Shown piece after piece: positions 17,649 to 27,374 of a DNA stretch of 64,000 nt. Numbering within the stretch: position 1 is the stretch's first letter; every line of letters begins with the position of its first letter. Source of the DNA: Ruminococcaceae bacterium UBA3323 (GTDB taxonomy: Bacteria; Bacillota; Clostridia; Oscillospirales; Acutalibacteraceae); contig DESD01000016.1 of the NCBI GenBank assembly GCA_002361935.1, positions 9,017-73,016 of the forward strand, in the 5' to 3' direction. Made by a program: the position numbers and the translations under genes. Under the pieces are notes generated by a model that saw only the letters and a list, made by a program, of their open reading frames with translations, ran no database searches and was not told the origin of the DNA.

Positions 17649-18553
17649 GAACACTGAATCTACTTGTAAAAAGAAATATAAAGCTCTTTTTCAAGGACAA
17701 GGGAATGTTTTTCACCTCTCTTATCACACCGATTATACTATTGGTTCTTTATTCAACATTTTTAAAAAATGTTTACTATGATTCCTTTCAATCCGCTTTG
17801 CCCGACGGCTTCAGCATTCCCGATAAACTGATAAACGGATTTGTAGGAAGCCAGATTATTTCATCCATACTTGCCGTATCCTGCGTAACTGTTTCATTCT
17901 GTTCCAATATGCTTATGGTGCAGGACAAGGCAAACGGCAATATAAAGGATCTTACAACAACGCCGCTGAAGCGCTCTTCACTTGCGATGAGCTATTATTT
18001 TGCAACTCTTATTTCAACCCTTATCGTTTGCATTACAGCAACCATATTCTGCCTTGCTTACGTTGCCGGCACGGGCTGGTATATGTCTGCTTCGGACATA
18101 ATCTGTTTGCTGCTTGATGTTGTGATGCTGGTGATGTTCGGAACAGCACTGTCCAGCATAATCAATTTTTTCCTGAATACGCAGGGGCAGATGTCTGCAG
18201 TAGGAACAATTGTAAGCTCGGGATACGGCTTTATCTGCGGTGCATATATGCCGATATCTCAGTTTTCAGACGGACTTCAAAAGGTAATTTCTTTTTTACC
18301 GGGAACCTACGGAACATCGCTTGTTCGCAATCATGCCATGAACGGAGCATTTAAAGAAATGTCTGCACAGGGCTTTCCTGATGAAATTGTAGAAGTAATC
18401 AGAGATTCTGTTGACTGCAATCTGTATTTTTTCAATAATAAGGTTCAGACTGAAGCTATGTATCTGATACTTACTGCTGCAATTATAATTCTGGTTGCAG
18501 TGTATATTATGATGAATATAATTAAAAACAGAAAGGCAATACAGCCACGCTGA
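17645..18553 (+). CDS. ABC-2 type exporter, permease protein
   Basis: The 302-residue membrane protein has about six hydrophobic segments, with the first after a short Arg/Lys-rich N terminus. The arrangement and the segment YGFICGAYMPISQF, followed by LPGTYG near the last helices, match ABC-2 permeases of the DrrB type. It overlaps the ATPase gene by four bases. No clear terminator separates it from the Dabb gene 79 bases downstream. Confidence 0.88.
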   Translation: MRTLNLLVKRNIKLFFKDKGMFFTSLITPIILLVLYSTFLKNVYYDSFQSALPDGFSIPDKLINGFVGSQIISSILAVSCVTVSFCSNMLMVQDKANGNIKDLTTTPLKRSSLAMSYYFATLISTLIVCITATIFCLAYVAGTGWYMSASDIICLLLDVVMLVMFGTALSSIINFFLNTQGQMSAVGTIVSSGYGFICGAYMPISQFSDGLQKVISFLPGTYGTSLVRNHAMNGAFKEMSAQGFPDEIVEVIRDSVDCNLYFFNNKVQTEAMYLILTAAIIILVAVYIMMNIIKNRKAIQPR

Positions 18554-18631
18554 AAACGAACCATTTAATTTATTATTTAACCAAATCAAGTTAAAAATTA
18601 AACCGTATTAAAATCAAAAGGAGTTTACACT

Positions 18632-18922
18632 ATGATAAAACACATTGTTTGCTTTAAGCTTAAGGACAACAGCGAAAATAAAAAACAGGAAGCTAAAAAG
18701 GTGCTCCTCTCTATGGACGGACAAGTAAATCTGATCAAAGCTATTGAGGTTGGAACTGATTTTCTTTCCTCCGCACGCTCATATGATATTATTCTGCAGG
18801 TTACGCTTGAAAACAAAGAGGCACTTGATTTATATCAAAAGGACGATTATCACTGCAATGAGGTTAAGCCATATATGCATAGTGTTATGGAAAGCTCCGT
18901 TGCAGTTGATTATGAATTATAA
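18632..18922 (+). CDS. Dabb (stress-responsive alpha/beta barrel) domain protein
   Basis: The 96-residue protein starts MIKHIVCFKLKD and ends in a segment with HCNEVKPYMHSV, the usual outline of the dimeric Dabb ferredoxin-like barrel. Family members are small cytosolic proteins, mostly of unknown activity. A good AAAGGAG site precedes the ATG. It sits alone between the exporter and the convergent ilvC. Confidence 0.85.
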   Translation: MIKHIVCFKLKDNSENKKQEAKKVLLSMDGQVNLIKAIEVGTDFLSSARSYDIILQVTLENKEALDLYQKDDYHCNEVKPYMHSVMESSVAVDYEL

Positions 18923-18993
18923 TCTATAATCTTAATAATAAAAAAACGGACAAGCAACACCCGCTCTGCAAAAGTAAAAAAGCGACAAATATA

Positions 18994-19026
18994 TTAAGGC
19001 ACCTCAAACGAGATGCCTTAATTTTT
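18994..19026. terminator. Terminator between the Dabb gene and ilvC
   Basis: TTAAGGCACCTC pairs with GAGATGCCTTAA (one C-A mismatch on +, a G-U pair on -). A T-run on the + side marks it as the end of the Dabb gene; on the - side it can also serve ilvC. Confidence 0.7.
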
Positions 19027-19038
19027 ATACATATATAA

Positions 19039-20085
<1,047 letters not shown>

Positions 20086-20135
20086 TTATTTCAGGCAGGT
20101 AATCATACAACCCACCTGTATTTTTGTTAATTCTT

Positions 20136-20164
20136 ATTATATATTGCCTGTTGTCCAATGTCAA
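20136..20164 (-). promoter_or_regulatory. Promoter of ilvC
   Basis: On the - strand, consensus TTGACA (20159-20164), 17-nt spacer, consensus TATAAT (20136-20141). About 20-30 bases downstream of the start site the leader contains GTTGTATGAT, a half-site of the operator found at the neighbouring regulator. Confidence 0.8.
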
Positions 20165-20183
20165 CAGCAAATTAAAATTATTT

Positions 20184-20840
20184 TTAAAGGCATTCAATAG
20201 CATGAATAATATGAAGCTTCATAGCGGTTCTTGCACCCTCCGGATTTCTTTTCTTTATGAATTCCATAATCAACCGGTCATCCTTAAGATTATCCTCGCT
20301 GACATCCTGATCCTTGGTAAGAACCACAACACCTTTTTTTATTGCATTGAAAATAATCGGCATAAACTGCTTCACAAATGAATTGTGTGTTGCATTTGCA
20401 ATACTTTCGTGAAACTTCTGTTCCTCAAAGGTTCTGTCTTCCCCGCTTAAAATCTTTTTTTCAATTTCTTCGCCGTAATAACAGATGGTTTCAATTTCCT
20501 CGTCTGTGGCTCTTTCTGCCGCTAAATAAGCACATTCCGGCTCAAACATAAGGCGCATTTCAAACAAATCCTCAAGCCCCGAGGCAATATCATTCAAATC
20601 GCCCGAATTGATTATGGTTGTTGAGGTAACAAAAGTGCCCTTTCCCCTTTTAATTTCAACCATTCCGTTTGTTGTCAGCACCTTTATGGCTTCTCTCAGG
20701 GTTGAGCGGCTTACTCCAAGCTCACTTGCGAAATCGTTTTCATTGGGAAGCTTATCGCCGATTGAAAAACGATTTTCAACCTCTATCATTTTTATAATAC
20801 GCTGTGCAGTGCTGTCTGCAAGCATAGCTGAATTACTCAT
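20184..20840 (-). CDS. GntR-family transcriptional regulator, FadR (FCD) subfamily
   Basis: The 218-residue regulator has an N-terminal winged helix-turn-helix (about 10-75, with GDKLPNENDFASELGVSRSTLREA and the wing GKGTFV) and an all-helical FCD ligand domain with metal-binding His/Asp positions (MFEPECAYLAAERA, FHESIANATHN, MKLHIIHAIE). These proteins usually respond to small carboxylic acids. I chose ATG 20840 after AGAGGTG. An upstream in-frame start would include the ribosome binding site. A 22-bp palindrome just upstream of its own -35 suggests autoregulation. The effector is unknown. Confidence 0.9.
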   Translation of the reverse strand: MSNSAMLADSTAQRIIKMIEVENRFSIGDKLPNENDFASELGVSRSTLREAIKVLTTNGMVEIKRGKGTFVTSTTIINSGDLNDIASGLEDLFEMRLMFEPECAYLAAERATDEEIETICYYGEEIEKKILSGEDRTFEEQKFHESIANATHNSFVKQFMPIIFNAIKKGVVVLTKDQDVSEDNLKDDRLIMEFIKKRNPEGARTAMKLHIIHAIECL

Positions 20841-20884
20841 AAACACACCTCTTTTGCAATATGATAGCACACGGATATATAAAA

Positions 20885-20914
20885 AGTCAACAAGTTGTAT
20901 GATGTCTTACAACT
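20885..20914 (-). promoter_or_regulatory. Regulator promoter element and adjacent FadR-type operator
   Basis: -35 TTGACT (20885-20890 on the - strand) lies next to an imperfect 22-bp palindrome at 20893-20914 whose outer arms are AGTTGTA and TACAACT. This shape is typical of FCD-type GntR operators. The site lies between the regulator and the divergent DUF815 gene. Confidence 0.6.
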
Positions 20915-21035
20915 AAAATTTGCAAATATTTCTAAAAAATCAATCAAATGTTGGCTATTCCCTTGTAAAATATAATAAATAGTAGTAATATAGCAATGAA
21001 TAATATATAATTAATTTATAAAGAAGTGGTAACAT

Positions 21036-22268
21036 ATGAATAAAGCACAGGAATTAAGATTTTATATTGAAGCGCTTTGCGTTTATGATTTAAAAAAGGA
21101 TGAGGTCATTTCTTCCCTGTTAGATCTGCTGCAGAACATCAACAACGAAAAAGTGCTTGAAAAGCAGAGTGATTTTTTCAGAAAGGTAACAAGCCACGAA
21201 TCCTTTGCCGGCTACGTATCCAAGCTTATCTTAACAGACGATAATGCATTTACAAAGGCTGCAGCAAGCGGAAAGGCAAATGAACTGCCGCAGGCAGTTT
21301 TAAACGGCGTAAAAAGCGACCTTGAAAAGCTGGAAGCGATTGCATTTATCAAACCTGAAGATATCTATAATTCAGTTGACAGCAGGGATTTAAAAGAGGT
21401 TTTAAAAACACTTCCTGCATGGGAAAACGGAAAAGCAGCCACGCCGCTAGAAAAAGGCTGGGATAAACAGGTTGATACACTGATTGAATATTATAAGAAG
21501 AACGGCTATGGTATGTATTCAAAGTATACGGCCTTTGCATGGCGAAACCACAGGCTTTGTCCTATCACATCAACCGACCCGATAACACTTTCGGATTTAA
21601 AAAACTACGAACTGCAGCGCAGAAAGGTTATAGACAACACCGAAAGCTTTGTTAACGGCTATCCGTCAAACAATGTTTTGCTTTACGGTGACCGAGGAAC
21701 AGGAAAAAGTTCTACCGTTCATGCAGTTTTAAATGAATATGCAAAAGAAGGGCTCAGGATGATTGAAATATCAAAAAGCGATATTCCGGATCTGACATTG
21801 ATAAGAGAGCTTCTTGCAGACAGCCCGATGAAATTCATAATTTTCATTGATGATTTATGCTTTGACAGTCACGATGATTCCTTCGGCGAATTAAAAGCGG
21901 CACTGGAGGGAAGCCTTTCGGGCAGAAAGCACAACACTATTATATATGCTACCTCGAACAGGCGTCATCTTATCAAGGAAAGCTTTTCCGACAGAGAAAA
22001 CGACATAAACAGAAACGATATTATGCAGGAGCAGCTAAGCCTTTCAGACCGATTCGGCCTTTCCATAACATTTATTAATCCCGACAAAAAGGATTATCTT
22101 GACATTGTTGATAAAATTGCACAGGACAGAAGGCTTAACGTAAATAAAGAACGGCTGCATCTTGTTGCAGAGCAATGGGCCTCACGCAAGGGCGGAAGAT
22201 CGCCGAGATGTGCAAAGCAGTTTATAGACTTTGTTGAAAGTGCAGAAATGCGGGGAAAAGAATGGTAA
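21036..22268 (+). CDS. DUF815 family AAA ATPase
   Basis: The 410-residue protein belongs to the DUF815 P-loop ATPases. The C-terminal half has Walker A LLYGDRGTGKSST, a Walker B stretch FIIFIDDLCFD, and sensor-like IIYATSNRRHL. Roughly 200 N-terminal residues form a helical region of no known role. The biochemical function is not established. A consensus-like -10 TATAAT lies at 20971-20976. It stands alone, divergent from the FadR-type regulator. Confidence 0.88.
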   Translation: MNKAQELRFYIEALCVYDLKKDEVISSLLDLLQNINNEKVLEKQSDFFRKVTSHESFAGYVSKLILTDDNAFTKAAASGKANELPQAVLNGVKSDLEKLEAIAFIKPEDIYNSVDSRDLKEVLKTLPAWENGKAATPLEKGWDKQVDTLIEYYKKNGYGMYSKYTAFAWRNHRLCPITSTDPITLSDLKNYELQRRKVIDNTESFVNGYPSNNVLLYGDRGTGKSSTVHAVLNEYAKEGLRMIEISKSDIPDLTLIRELLADSPMKFIIFIDDLCFDSHDDSFGELKAALEGSLSGRKHNTIIYATSNRRHLIKESFSDRENDINRNDIMQEQLSLSDRFGLSITFINPDKKDYLDIVDKIAQDRRLNVNKERLHLVAEQWASRKGGRSPRCAKQFIDFVESAEMRGKEW

Positions 22269-22371
22269 AATTAAGTTAAAAAAATCTTAACAAATTTCAC
22301 TGTTTGTTTACCAAAATATAAAATTATGAACAAAAACGGATGATAATATAAACGCAAAAGGAGAAAAAATT

Positions 22372-23067
22372 ATGAGCAATAAAATTCTTGTTGTAGATGA
22401 TGATCTTCACATCTGCGAATTACTTAAGCTTTATCTTGAAAACGAAAACTATACGGTTTATGTTGCAAATGACGGACAGGCAGCCGTTGAAACCTTTGCT
22501 GCAAAATCGCCCGACCTTGTTTTGCTGGATATAATGCTTCCGAAAATGGACGGCTGGCAGGTTTGCCGTGAAATACGCAAAACCTCATCCGCACCTATCA
22601 TTATGCTTAGCGCAAAGGGTGAAACCTTTGACAAGGTGCTTGGCCTTGAGCTTGGTGCAGACGATTATGTTACCAAGCCGTTTGAAGCAAAAGAGGTTAT
22701 GGCACGAATCAAGGCAGTGCTCCGCCGTGCGAAGGGCGACGGCGAAGCTGCACCGGACGAAAAGAAAACCGTTGTATATGACAAGCTTGAAATAAATATT
22801 GTAAATTACGAGCTTAAGGTTAACGGAGTAGCAATAGATACACCGCCAAAAGAGCTTGAGCTTATTTATCACTTTGCCTCAAATCCAAACAGAGTTTACA
22901 CAAGAGATCAGCTTTTGGACGAGGTTTGGGGATTTGATTATTACGGAGATTCAAGAACAGTTGATGTTCACGTAAAAAGACTTCGTGAAAAGCTTGAAGG
23001 TGTTTCAGATAAATGGACACTTAAAACAGTTTGGGGCGTAGGCTATAAATTTGAAACCAAGGAATAA
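22372..23067 (+). CDS. Two-component response regulator, OmpR/PhoB family
   Basis: The 231-residue protein has a receiver domain (phosphoacceptor Asp53 in LVLLDIMLP, acidic Asp9-Asp11, Lys in YVTKPFE) and an OmpR winged-helix DNA-binding domain (VYTRDQLLDEVWG, SRTVDVHVKRLREKL). It is phosphorylated by the kinase encoded six bases downstream. The ATG follows AAAGGAG. The set with a kinase and an HtrA protease resembles the WalRK/CssRS type of envelope-stress arrangement, but the exact orthology is not clear from sequence alone. Confidence 0.93.
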   Translation: MSNKILVVDDDLHICELLKLYLENENYTVYVANDGQAAVETFAAKSPDLVLLDIMLPKMDGWQVCREIRKTSSAPIIMLSAKGETFDKVLGLELGADDYVTKPFEAKEVMARIKAVLRRAKGDGEAAPDEKKTVVYDKLEINIVNYELKVNGVAIDTPPKELELIYHFASNPNRVYTRDQLLDEVWGFDYYGDSRTVDVHVKRLREKLEGVSDKWTLKTVWGVGYKFETKE

Positions 23068-23072
23068 AACCG

Positions 23073-24611
23073 ATGTTTATAAAAAACAAGTTTGAATCCC
23101 TTAAAAACCGCACATCAAAATTAATTCTTGCTAATTCAAATATATTTACAAAATACTTTCTTTTGTTTGCAGCAATTTTCATCATAGTTTTTACAGTGCT
23201 TGGTTCTTCCCTTTTTATTCTTGTAAATAATTACACGGCAGATGAAAGAACCCAGCTTTTGAAAAACAATACTGCTTCCGTTTCAAATACCGTTGAAAAT
23301 GTTATAAGCATTAACGATATGAATAAAAGCTACAGCCTTGAAAAGGAATTAATCTGTGAAACGCTTTCAACGATTTCCCAATCAATTGAAGCTGACGTTT
23401 TTGTTTGCGATTTAGACGGAAACATTATTTTCTGCGGTGAACGGGCAGGCTCTTTGCCCTTTTCAAAGAATATGCTTGCCTGCTCAAAGCATGATAACCT
23501 GAAAATGAGCAGCAATATTATTGAATCTGTTGCAAAGTCCGGTGAAATTGTTGAAACCACGCACATTTTAAGCCTTCAGTATTTTGTGGTCGGCAGACCG
23601 GTTATGTCTGACGGGCAAATGATCGGCGCTGTGTTTTCTCTTGCCAACACAGGCGTTCAGACTCTTGTGCTTGAATTTTTAAGAATATTTCTTGTATCTG
23701 CATTTTTCTGCCTTATTCTTGCATTCGTTTGTATATACTATTTAACGAAGAAAATGATTACTCCGCTGCATCAGATGAGCAACGCTGCAAAGCAATTTGC
23801 TGTCGGCGATTTTTCATACAGGGTTAATGCAACGGGAAATGATGAGCTGGCAGATCTTGGAAGAGCCTTTAATGATATGGCTGATGCACTTGATGCTCTG
23901 GAAGGCTCAAGGCGAAGCTTTGTTTCAAATGTTTCACACGAGCTTAAAACACCGATGACCTCAATAGCCGGATTCATAGACGGAATACTGGACGGAACAA
24001 TACCGCAGGATAAGCAGCAATACTATCTTGAAATTGTAAGCGCCGAGGTGCGGCGCCTTTCCAGACTTGTTGTTTCTATGCTGAATATGAGCAAGATAGA
24101 AAGCGGCGACCTGGAAATGAAGCCATCAAATTATGATATATCAGACCAGATTATCCACATTCTTTTAACCTTTGAGCAAAAGATTGAAAATAAGAAAATA
24201 GAAATACGAGGACTTGATAACCTGAAGCAAACCTATGTTGTTGCAGATCCGGATATGATTTATCAGGCAATTTATAACTTGTTTGATAATGCCGTTAAAT
24301 TTACAAATGAAAACGGATATATTGAGGTAGTGCTTAACGAGCGAAACACCGATATTGAAGTAAGCATTAAAAACAGCGGCGAGGGTATCCGGCAGGAAGA
24401 GCTTTCAAAGGTTTTTGAGCGATTCTATAAGGTTGATAAAAGCCGAAGCCTTGATTCAAAGGGCGCAGGCTTAGGGCTTTATATTGTTAAGCTTATGATT
24501 GAAATGCACGGCGGAAGAGTGATTGCAAAGAGCGACAGCACAGAAACTGCCGAATTTACATTTACTTTGCCGAAACAATTCAGCCCGATATATAAAAAGG
24601 AGAAAAAGTAA
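23073..24611 (+). CDS. Membrane sensor histidine kinase with HAMP domain
   Basis: The 512-residue kinase has two membrane segments (about 28-50 and 205-228) flanking an extracytoplasmic sensor of about 150 residues, then a HAMP linker, a HisKA domain with phosphoacceptor His289 (FVSNVSHELKTPM), and a HATPase domain with the N box NLFDNAVKF and G boxes GAGLGLYIV. There is no PAS domain between HAMP and HisKA, unlike WalK. It pairs with the upstream response regulator and runs three bases ahead of the HtrA-like protease gene. Confidence 0.93.
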   Translation: MFIKNKFESLKNRTSKLILANSNIFTKYFLLFAAIFIIVFTVLGSSLFILVNNYTADERTQLLKNNTASVSNTVENVISINDMNKSYSLEKELICETLSTISQSIEADVFVCDLDGNIIFCGERAGSLPFSKNMLACSKHDNLKMSSNIIESVAKSGEIVETTHILSLQYFVVGRPVMSDGQMIGAVFSLANTGVQTLVLEFLRIFLVSAFFCLILAFVCIYYLTKKMITPLHQMSNAAKQFAVGDFSYRVNATGNDELADLGRAFNDMADALDALEGSRRSFVSNVSHELKTPMTSIAGFIDGILDGTIPQDKQQYYLEIVSAEVRRLSRLVVSMLNMSKIESGDLEMKPSNYDISDQIIHILLTFEQKIENKKIEIRGLDNLKQTYVVADPDMIYQAIYNLFDNAVKFTNENGYIEVVLNERNTDIEVSIKNSGEGIRQEELSKVFERFYKVDKSRSLDSKGAGLGLYIVKLMIEMHGGRVIAKSDSTETAEFTFTLPKQFSPIYKKEKK

Positions 24612-24614
24612 ACA

Positions 24615-26135
24615 ATGAACGAATTTGAAAACAATGAGGAATACACCTGCGAAAAACCGCAAAATGAAAATGCAGGTGAAAAAAACAATTCTGAAAACAC
24701 ACAGCAACCGACCGGCGAACAGAATCCTTCAGCAGAAAACACTGCCGAAAAAAGCGCTGATGTTGAAAGCAACACAACCTATCATTATTCCTATGCTTCT
24801 GCAAATCATCAGAACCAAAACGCATACGGCAATCCGAATCCGCAGCAAAACAGTGCACAATACAGCACTTATAATGCATATAACACAGAATCTGCAGGCT
24901 ATGCAGAAGCTCCCGTTCACAAAAAGAAAAATAAAACTGTTATAACCCTGATTATTGTTTTCGGCGTTTGCGCAGTGCTTGCCATTGTCGGCCTGTTTGT
25001 TGCAGCATCAATTGGCGCAGATAAGTATAAGTTCAACAACAGCAGCAATTCCGATACAACAAATCCATCAGCACAGGTTGATGCAGCAGATCAGGCAGAG
25101 GTTCCGGAAAAAAATGCATCCGGTGATTTAACTGTTGCAGGCGTTGCAAAAAATGTTGTGGATTCCTGCGTTGGAATTACGGTTTACACACAGGCAACCA
25201 ATTACAGCAACTTTTACGGCTATGGCTCCCAGAATAACAACGGAGAGCAGGTTCAATCCGGTGCAGGCTCGGGAGTGCTTATGCTTGAAAGCAACGGAAA
25301 AACATATATTTTAACGAATGCACACGTAATAAGTGATGGTTCAAAATTCACTGTTACTCTTAACGATAAAACCGAATATGAGGCTGCAATGGTAGGTTAT
25401 GATTCGCAGACCGACATCGGGGTTCTTTCAATAAACAAAACAGGTCTTAAAATTGCCGAATTCGCCAAATCAGACCAAACTGTTTTGGGCGAACAGGTTA
25501 TTGCAATCGGCTGTCCCGGCGGGCTTGATTTCCTCAACAGCTTATCAAGCGGATATGTTTCAGCACTTGCAAGACCTATTCAGTCTACCATCGGCTACAA
25601 CACAGAGTGCATTCAGATAGATGCTTCCATTAATCCGGGCAACAGCGGCGGCGGATTGTTCAATATGCAGGGGCAGGTAATTGGAATTAACTCTTCAAAA
25701 ATTGCCGCCACGGAATACGAGGGTATGGGCTTTGCAATTCCGAGCAATACAGCTATTGCAACTGCAAACAGCCTGATTAAGGTTGGATATGTAGAGGGCA
25801 GAGCAAAGCTTGGTATAACCTATAAAAGCTTAACCTCATATTCAAATGCAAGTGCAATCGTAAATGCCCTGAATCAGCTTGGTTTTGAGAATGCCTCGGG
25901 AACAATGGTAATTAATGATGTTTCCAATGATTCAGACCTTATAAACAAGGATATTCAGCCTTATGACATGATTGTTGCCGTAAACGGAGACACGATGGTT
26001 TCAACAGATGTTATGACCTCTGTTCTTGCAAAGAGCAAGCCCGGCGATAAAGTTAAGCTTACCATTGCACGAATCAAAAATAATCAGATAGATACCTTTG
26101 AAATAGAATGCACGCTTATCGAATCTAAAGGATAA
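24615..26135 (+). CDS. HtrA-like membrane-anchored serine protease with PDZ domain
   Basis: The 506-residue protein has a long cytoplasmic Asn/Gln/Glu-rich N terminus (about 110 residues, low complexity), one membrane segment (about 111-134), a trypsin-like domain, and a C-terminal PDZ domain. The catalytic triad is visible: His237 (LTNAHVI), Asp267 (QTDIGVL) and Ser344 (NPGNSGGG). HtrA proteases degrade or refold damaged exported proteins. Its position three bases after the histidine kinase suggests that it is a target or effector of that system. A strong terminator follows. Confidence 0.93.
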   Translation: MNEFENNEEYTCEKPQNENAGEKNNSENTQQPTGEQNPSAENTAEKSADVESNTTYHYSYASANHQNQNAYGNPNPQQNSAQYSTYNAYNTESAGYAEAPVHKKKNKTVITLIIVFGVCAVLAIVGLFVAASIGADKYKFNNSSNSDTTNPSAQVDAADQAEVPEKNASGDLTVAGVAKNVVDSCVGITVYTQATNYSNFYGYGSQNNNGEQVQSGAGSGVLMLESNGKTYILTNAHVISDGSKFTVTLNDKTEYEAAMVGYDSQTDIGVLSINKTGLKIAEFAKSDQTVLGEQVIAIGCPGGLDFLNSLSSGYVSALARPIQSTIGYNTECIQIDASINPGNSGGGLFNMQGQVIGINSSKIAATEYEGMGFAIPSNTAIATANSLIKVGYVEGRAKLGITYKSLTSYSNASAIVNALNQLGFENASGTMVINDVSNDSDLINKDIQPYDMIVAVNGDTMVSTDVMTSVLAKSKPGDKVKLTIARIKNNQIDTFEIECTLIESKG

Positions 26136-26152
26136 TTATCATAAATACAGCT

Positions 26153-26183
26153 TTCCCCAATCTGATTAGATTGGGGAATTTTT
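26153..26183 (+). terminator. Intrinsic terminator after the htrA-like gene
   Basis: TTCCCCAATCT pairs perfectly with AGATTGGGGAA over a 4-nt loop, then five T. Confidence 0.92.
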
Positions 26184-26237
26184 GTGCCGCTTTTCCCCAA
26201 CAGACATAAAATGTATTGATAAAAAGGGGAGATAATT

Positions 26238-27320
26238 ATGGCAGCAATTAGCTTATGTATGATTGTTAAAAGCGAAGAAAATGTGCTTTCCAGATGTCTT
26301 GAAAGCATTAAAAACGCCGTTGATGAAATCATAATAGTTGACACAGGAAGCACAGACCGAACAAAAGAAATAGCAGAAAAATACACGAATAAGGTTTTTG
26401 ATTTCAAATGGGTTGATGACTTTTCAAAGGCACGTAATTTTTCCTTTTCAAAGGCAACGAAAGATTATATTATGTGGCTTGATGCGGATGATATTGTATC
26501 CGAAAAAAACCGTGAAAAGCTCATTGAATTAAAAAATAGAATTCAAGATACAGATGTAATTATGATGAAATATATCACTGCATTTGACGAGAACGGCGAG
26601 GCCGCCTTCTCTTTTTACAGGGAAAGGCTTATCAGAAGAGCTTCAAATCCGATATGGAAGGGCAGAGTGCATGAGGCAATCGAGCCAAACGGAAGCATAA
26701 TTTACAGCGATATCGAAATAGAACACCATTCCATTAAAACGGAATACAGCAGAAGAAATCTTACTATTTACGAAAAGCAAATCAAGGATGGAGAGCCGCT
26801 GCAGCCAAGAGATAAATTCTATTACGGCCGAGAGCTTTATTACCACAATCAATATAGCAGAGCAATAGAGGTGCTTTCTGATTTTACAGAAAGCAAAGCC
26901 GCCTGGTTTGAAAATAAAATTGAAGCGTACAGAATACTCTCCCACTGCTATCGCACAGCAGGTAAAATTGATGATGCCCTGCGTGCTCTTTTCAGTTCCT
27001 TTTCTTATGATATTCCAAGAGCTGAAATCTGTTGTGAAGCAGGAAACCTGTTTATGATTAAAGAGCAATACAATCAGGCTGTTTATTGGTTCAAACTTGC
27101 TTTGGAATTACCAAAAGAAGAAAAAAGCGGTGGTTTTAACAACATCAGTGCACAGGGATATCTTCCATGCATCCAGCTTTGTGTTTGTTATGATAGGCTT
27201 GGGAATCATGCCGAAGCTGAAAAATACAATAATATGGCAGGAAAATACCGTCCCTGCTCTGCCGCTTACCTTCAGAATGTTGAATATTTTAATACCTTGC
27301 ACCAAAGGAATGTATTTTGA
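26238..27320 (+). CDS. Family 2 glycosyltransferase with C-terminal TPR repeats
   Basis: The 360-residue enzyme has an N-terminal GT-A domain opening with ISLCMIVKSEENVLSRCLES and IIIVDTGSTD, and a DxD-like motif MWLDADD that would bind the nucleotide sugar through a metal. The second half (about 190-350) consists of TPR-like helical repeats (FYYGRELYYHNQYSRAI and similar). This architecture matches SgtA-type enzymes that glycosylate collagen-like spore surface proteins in Clostridioides difficile. The next gene encodes just such a protein, so Thr glycosylation of it is a reasonable inference. Start ATG follows AAGGGGA. Confidence 0.88.
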   Translation: MAAISLCMIVKSEENVLSRCLESIKNAVDEIIIVDTGSTDRTKEIAEKYTNKVFDFKWVDDFSKARNFSFSKATKDYIMWLDADDIVSEKNREKLIELKNRIQDTDVIMMKYITAFDENGEAAFSFYRERLIRRASNPIWKGRVHEAIEPNGSIIYSDIEIEHHSIKTEYSRRNLTIYEKQIKDGEPLQPRDKFYYGRELYYHNQYSRAIEVLSDFTESKAAWFENKIEAYRILSHCYRTAGKIDDALRALFSSFSYDIPRAEICCEAGNLFMIKEQYNQAVYWFKLALELPKEEKSGGFNNISAQGYLPCIQLCVCYDRLGNHAEAEKYNNMAGKYRPCSAAYLQNVEYFNTLHQRNVF

Positions 27321-27324
27321 ATAA

Positions 27325-27359
27325 ATTAAATATAGGTGTGTTATACACCTATATTTAAT
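27325..27359 (+). promoter_or_regulatory. Perfect 15-bp intercistronic hairpin abutting the ribosome binding site
   Basis: 27325-27339 is exactly complementary to 27345-27359, with the loop GTTAT. It starts five bases after the glycosyltransferase stop and touches the GGAGG of the collagen-like gene. There is no T-run, so it is not a standard terminator; mRNA stability or translational control is more likely. Confidence 0.6.
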
Positions 27360-27374
27360 GGAGGATTATAAACT

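Noticed and set aside
20086..20106. A six-codon ATG frame with an AGGTGG-like site in the ilvC leader, considered as an attenuator peptide
   Set aside because: It contains only one Ile and one Leu codon and no terminator/antiterminator pair follows, so there is no support for attenuation.
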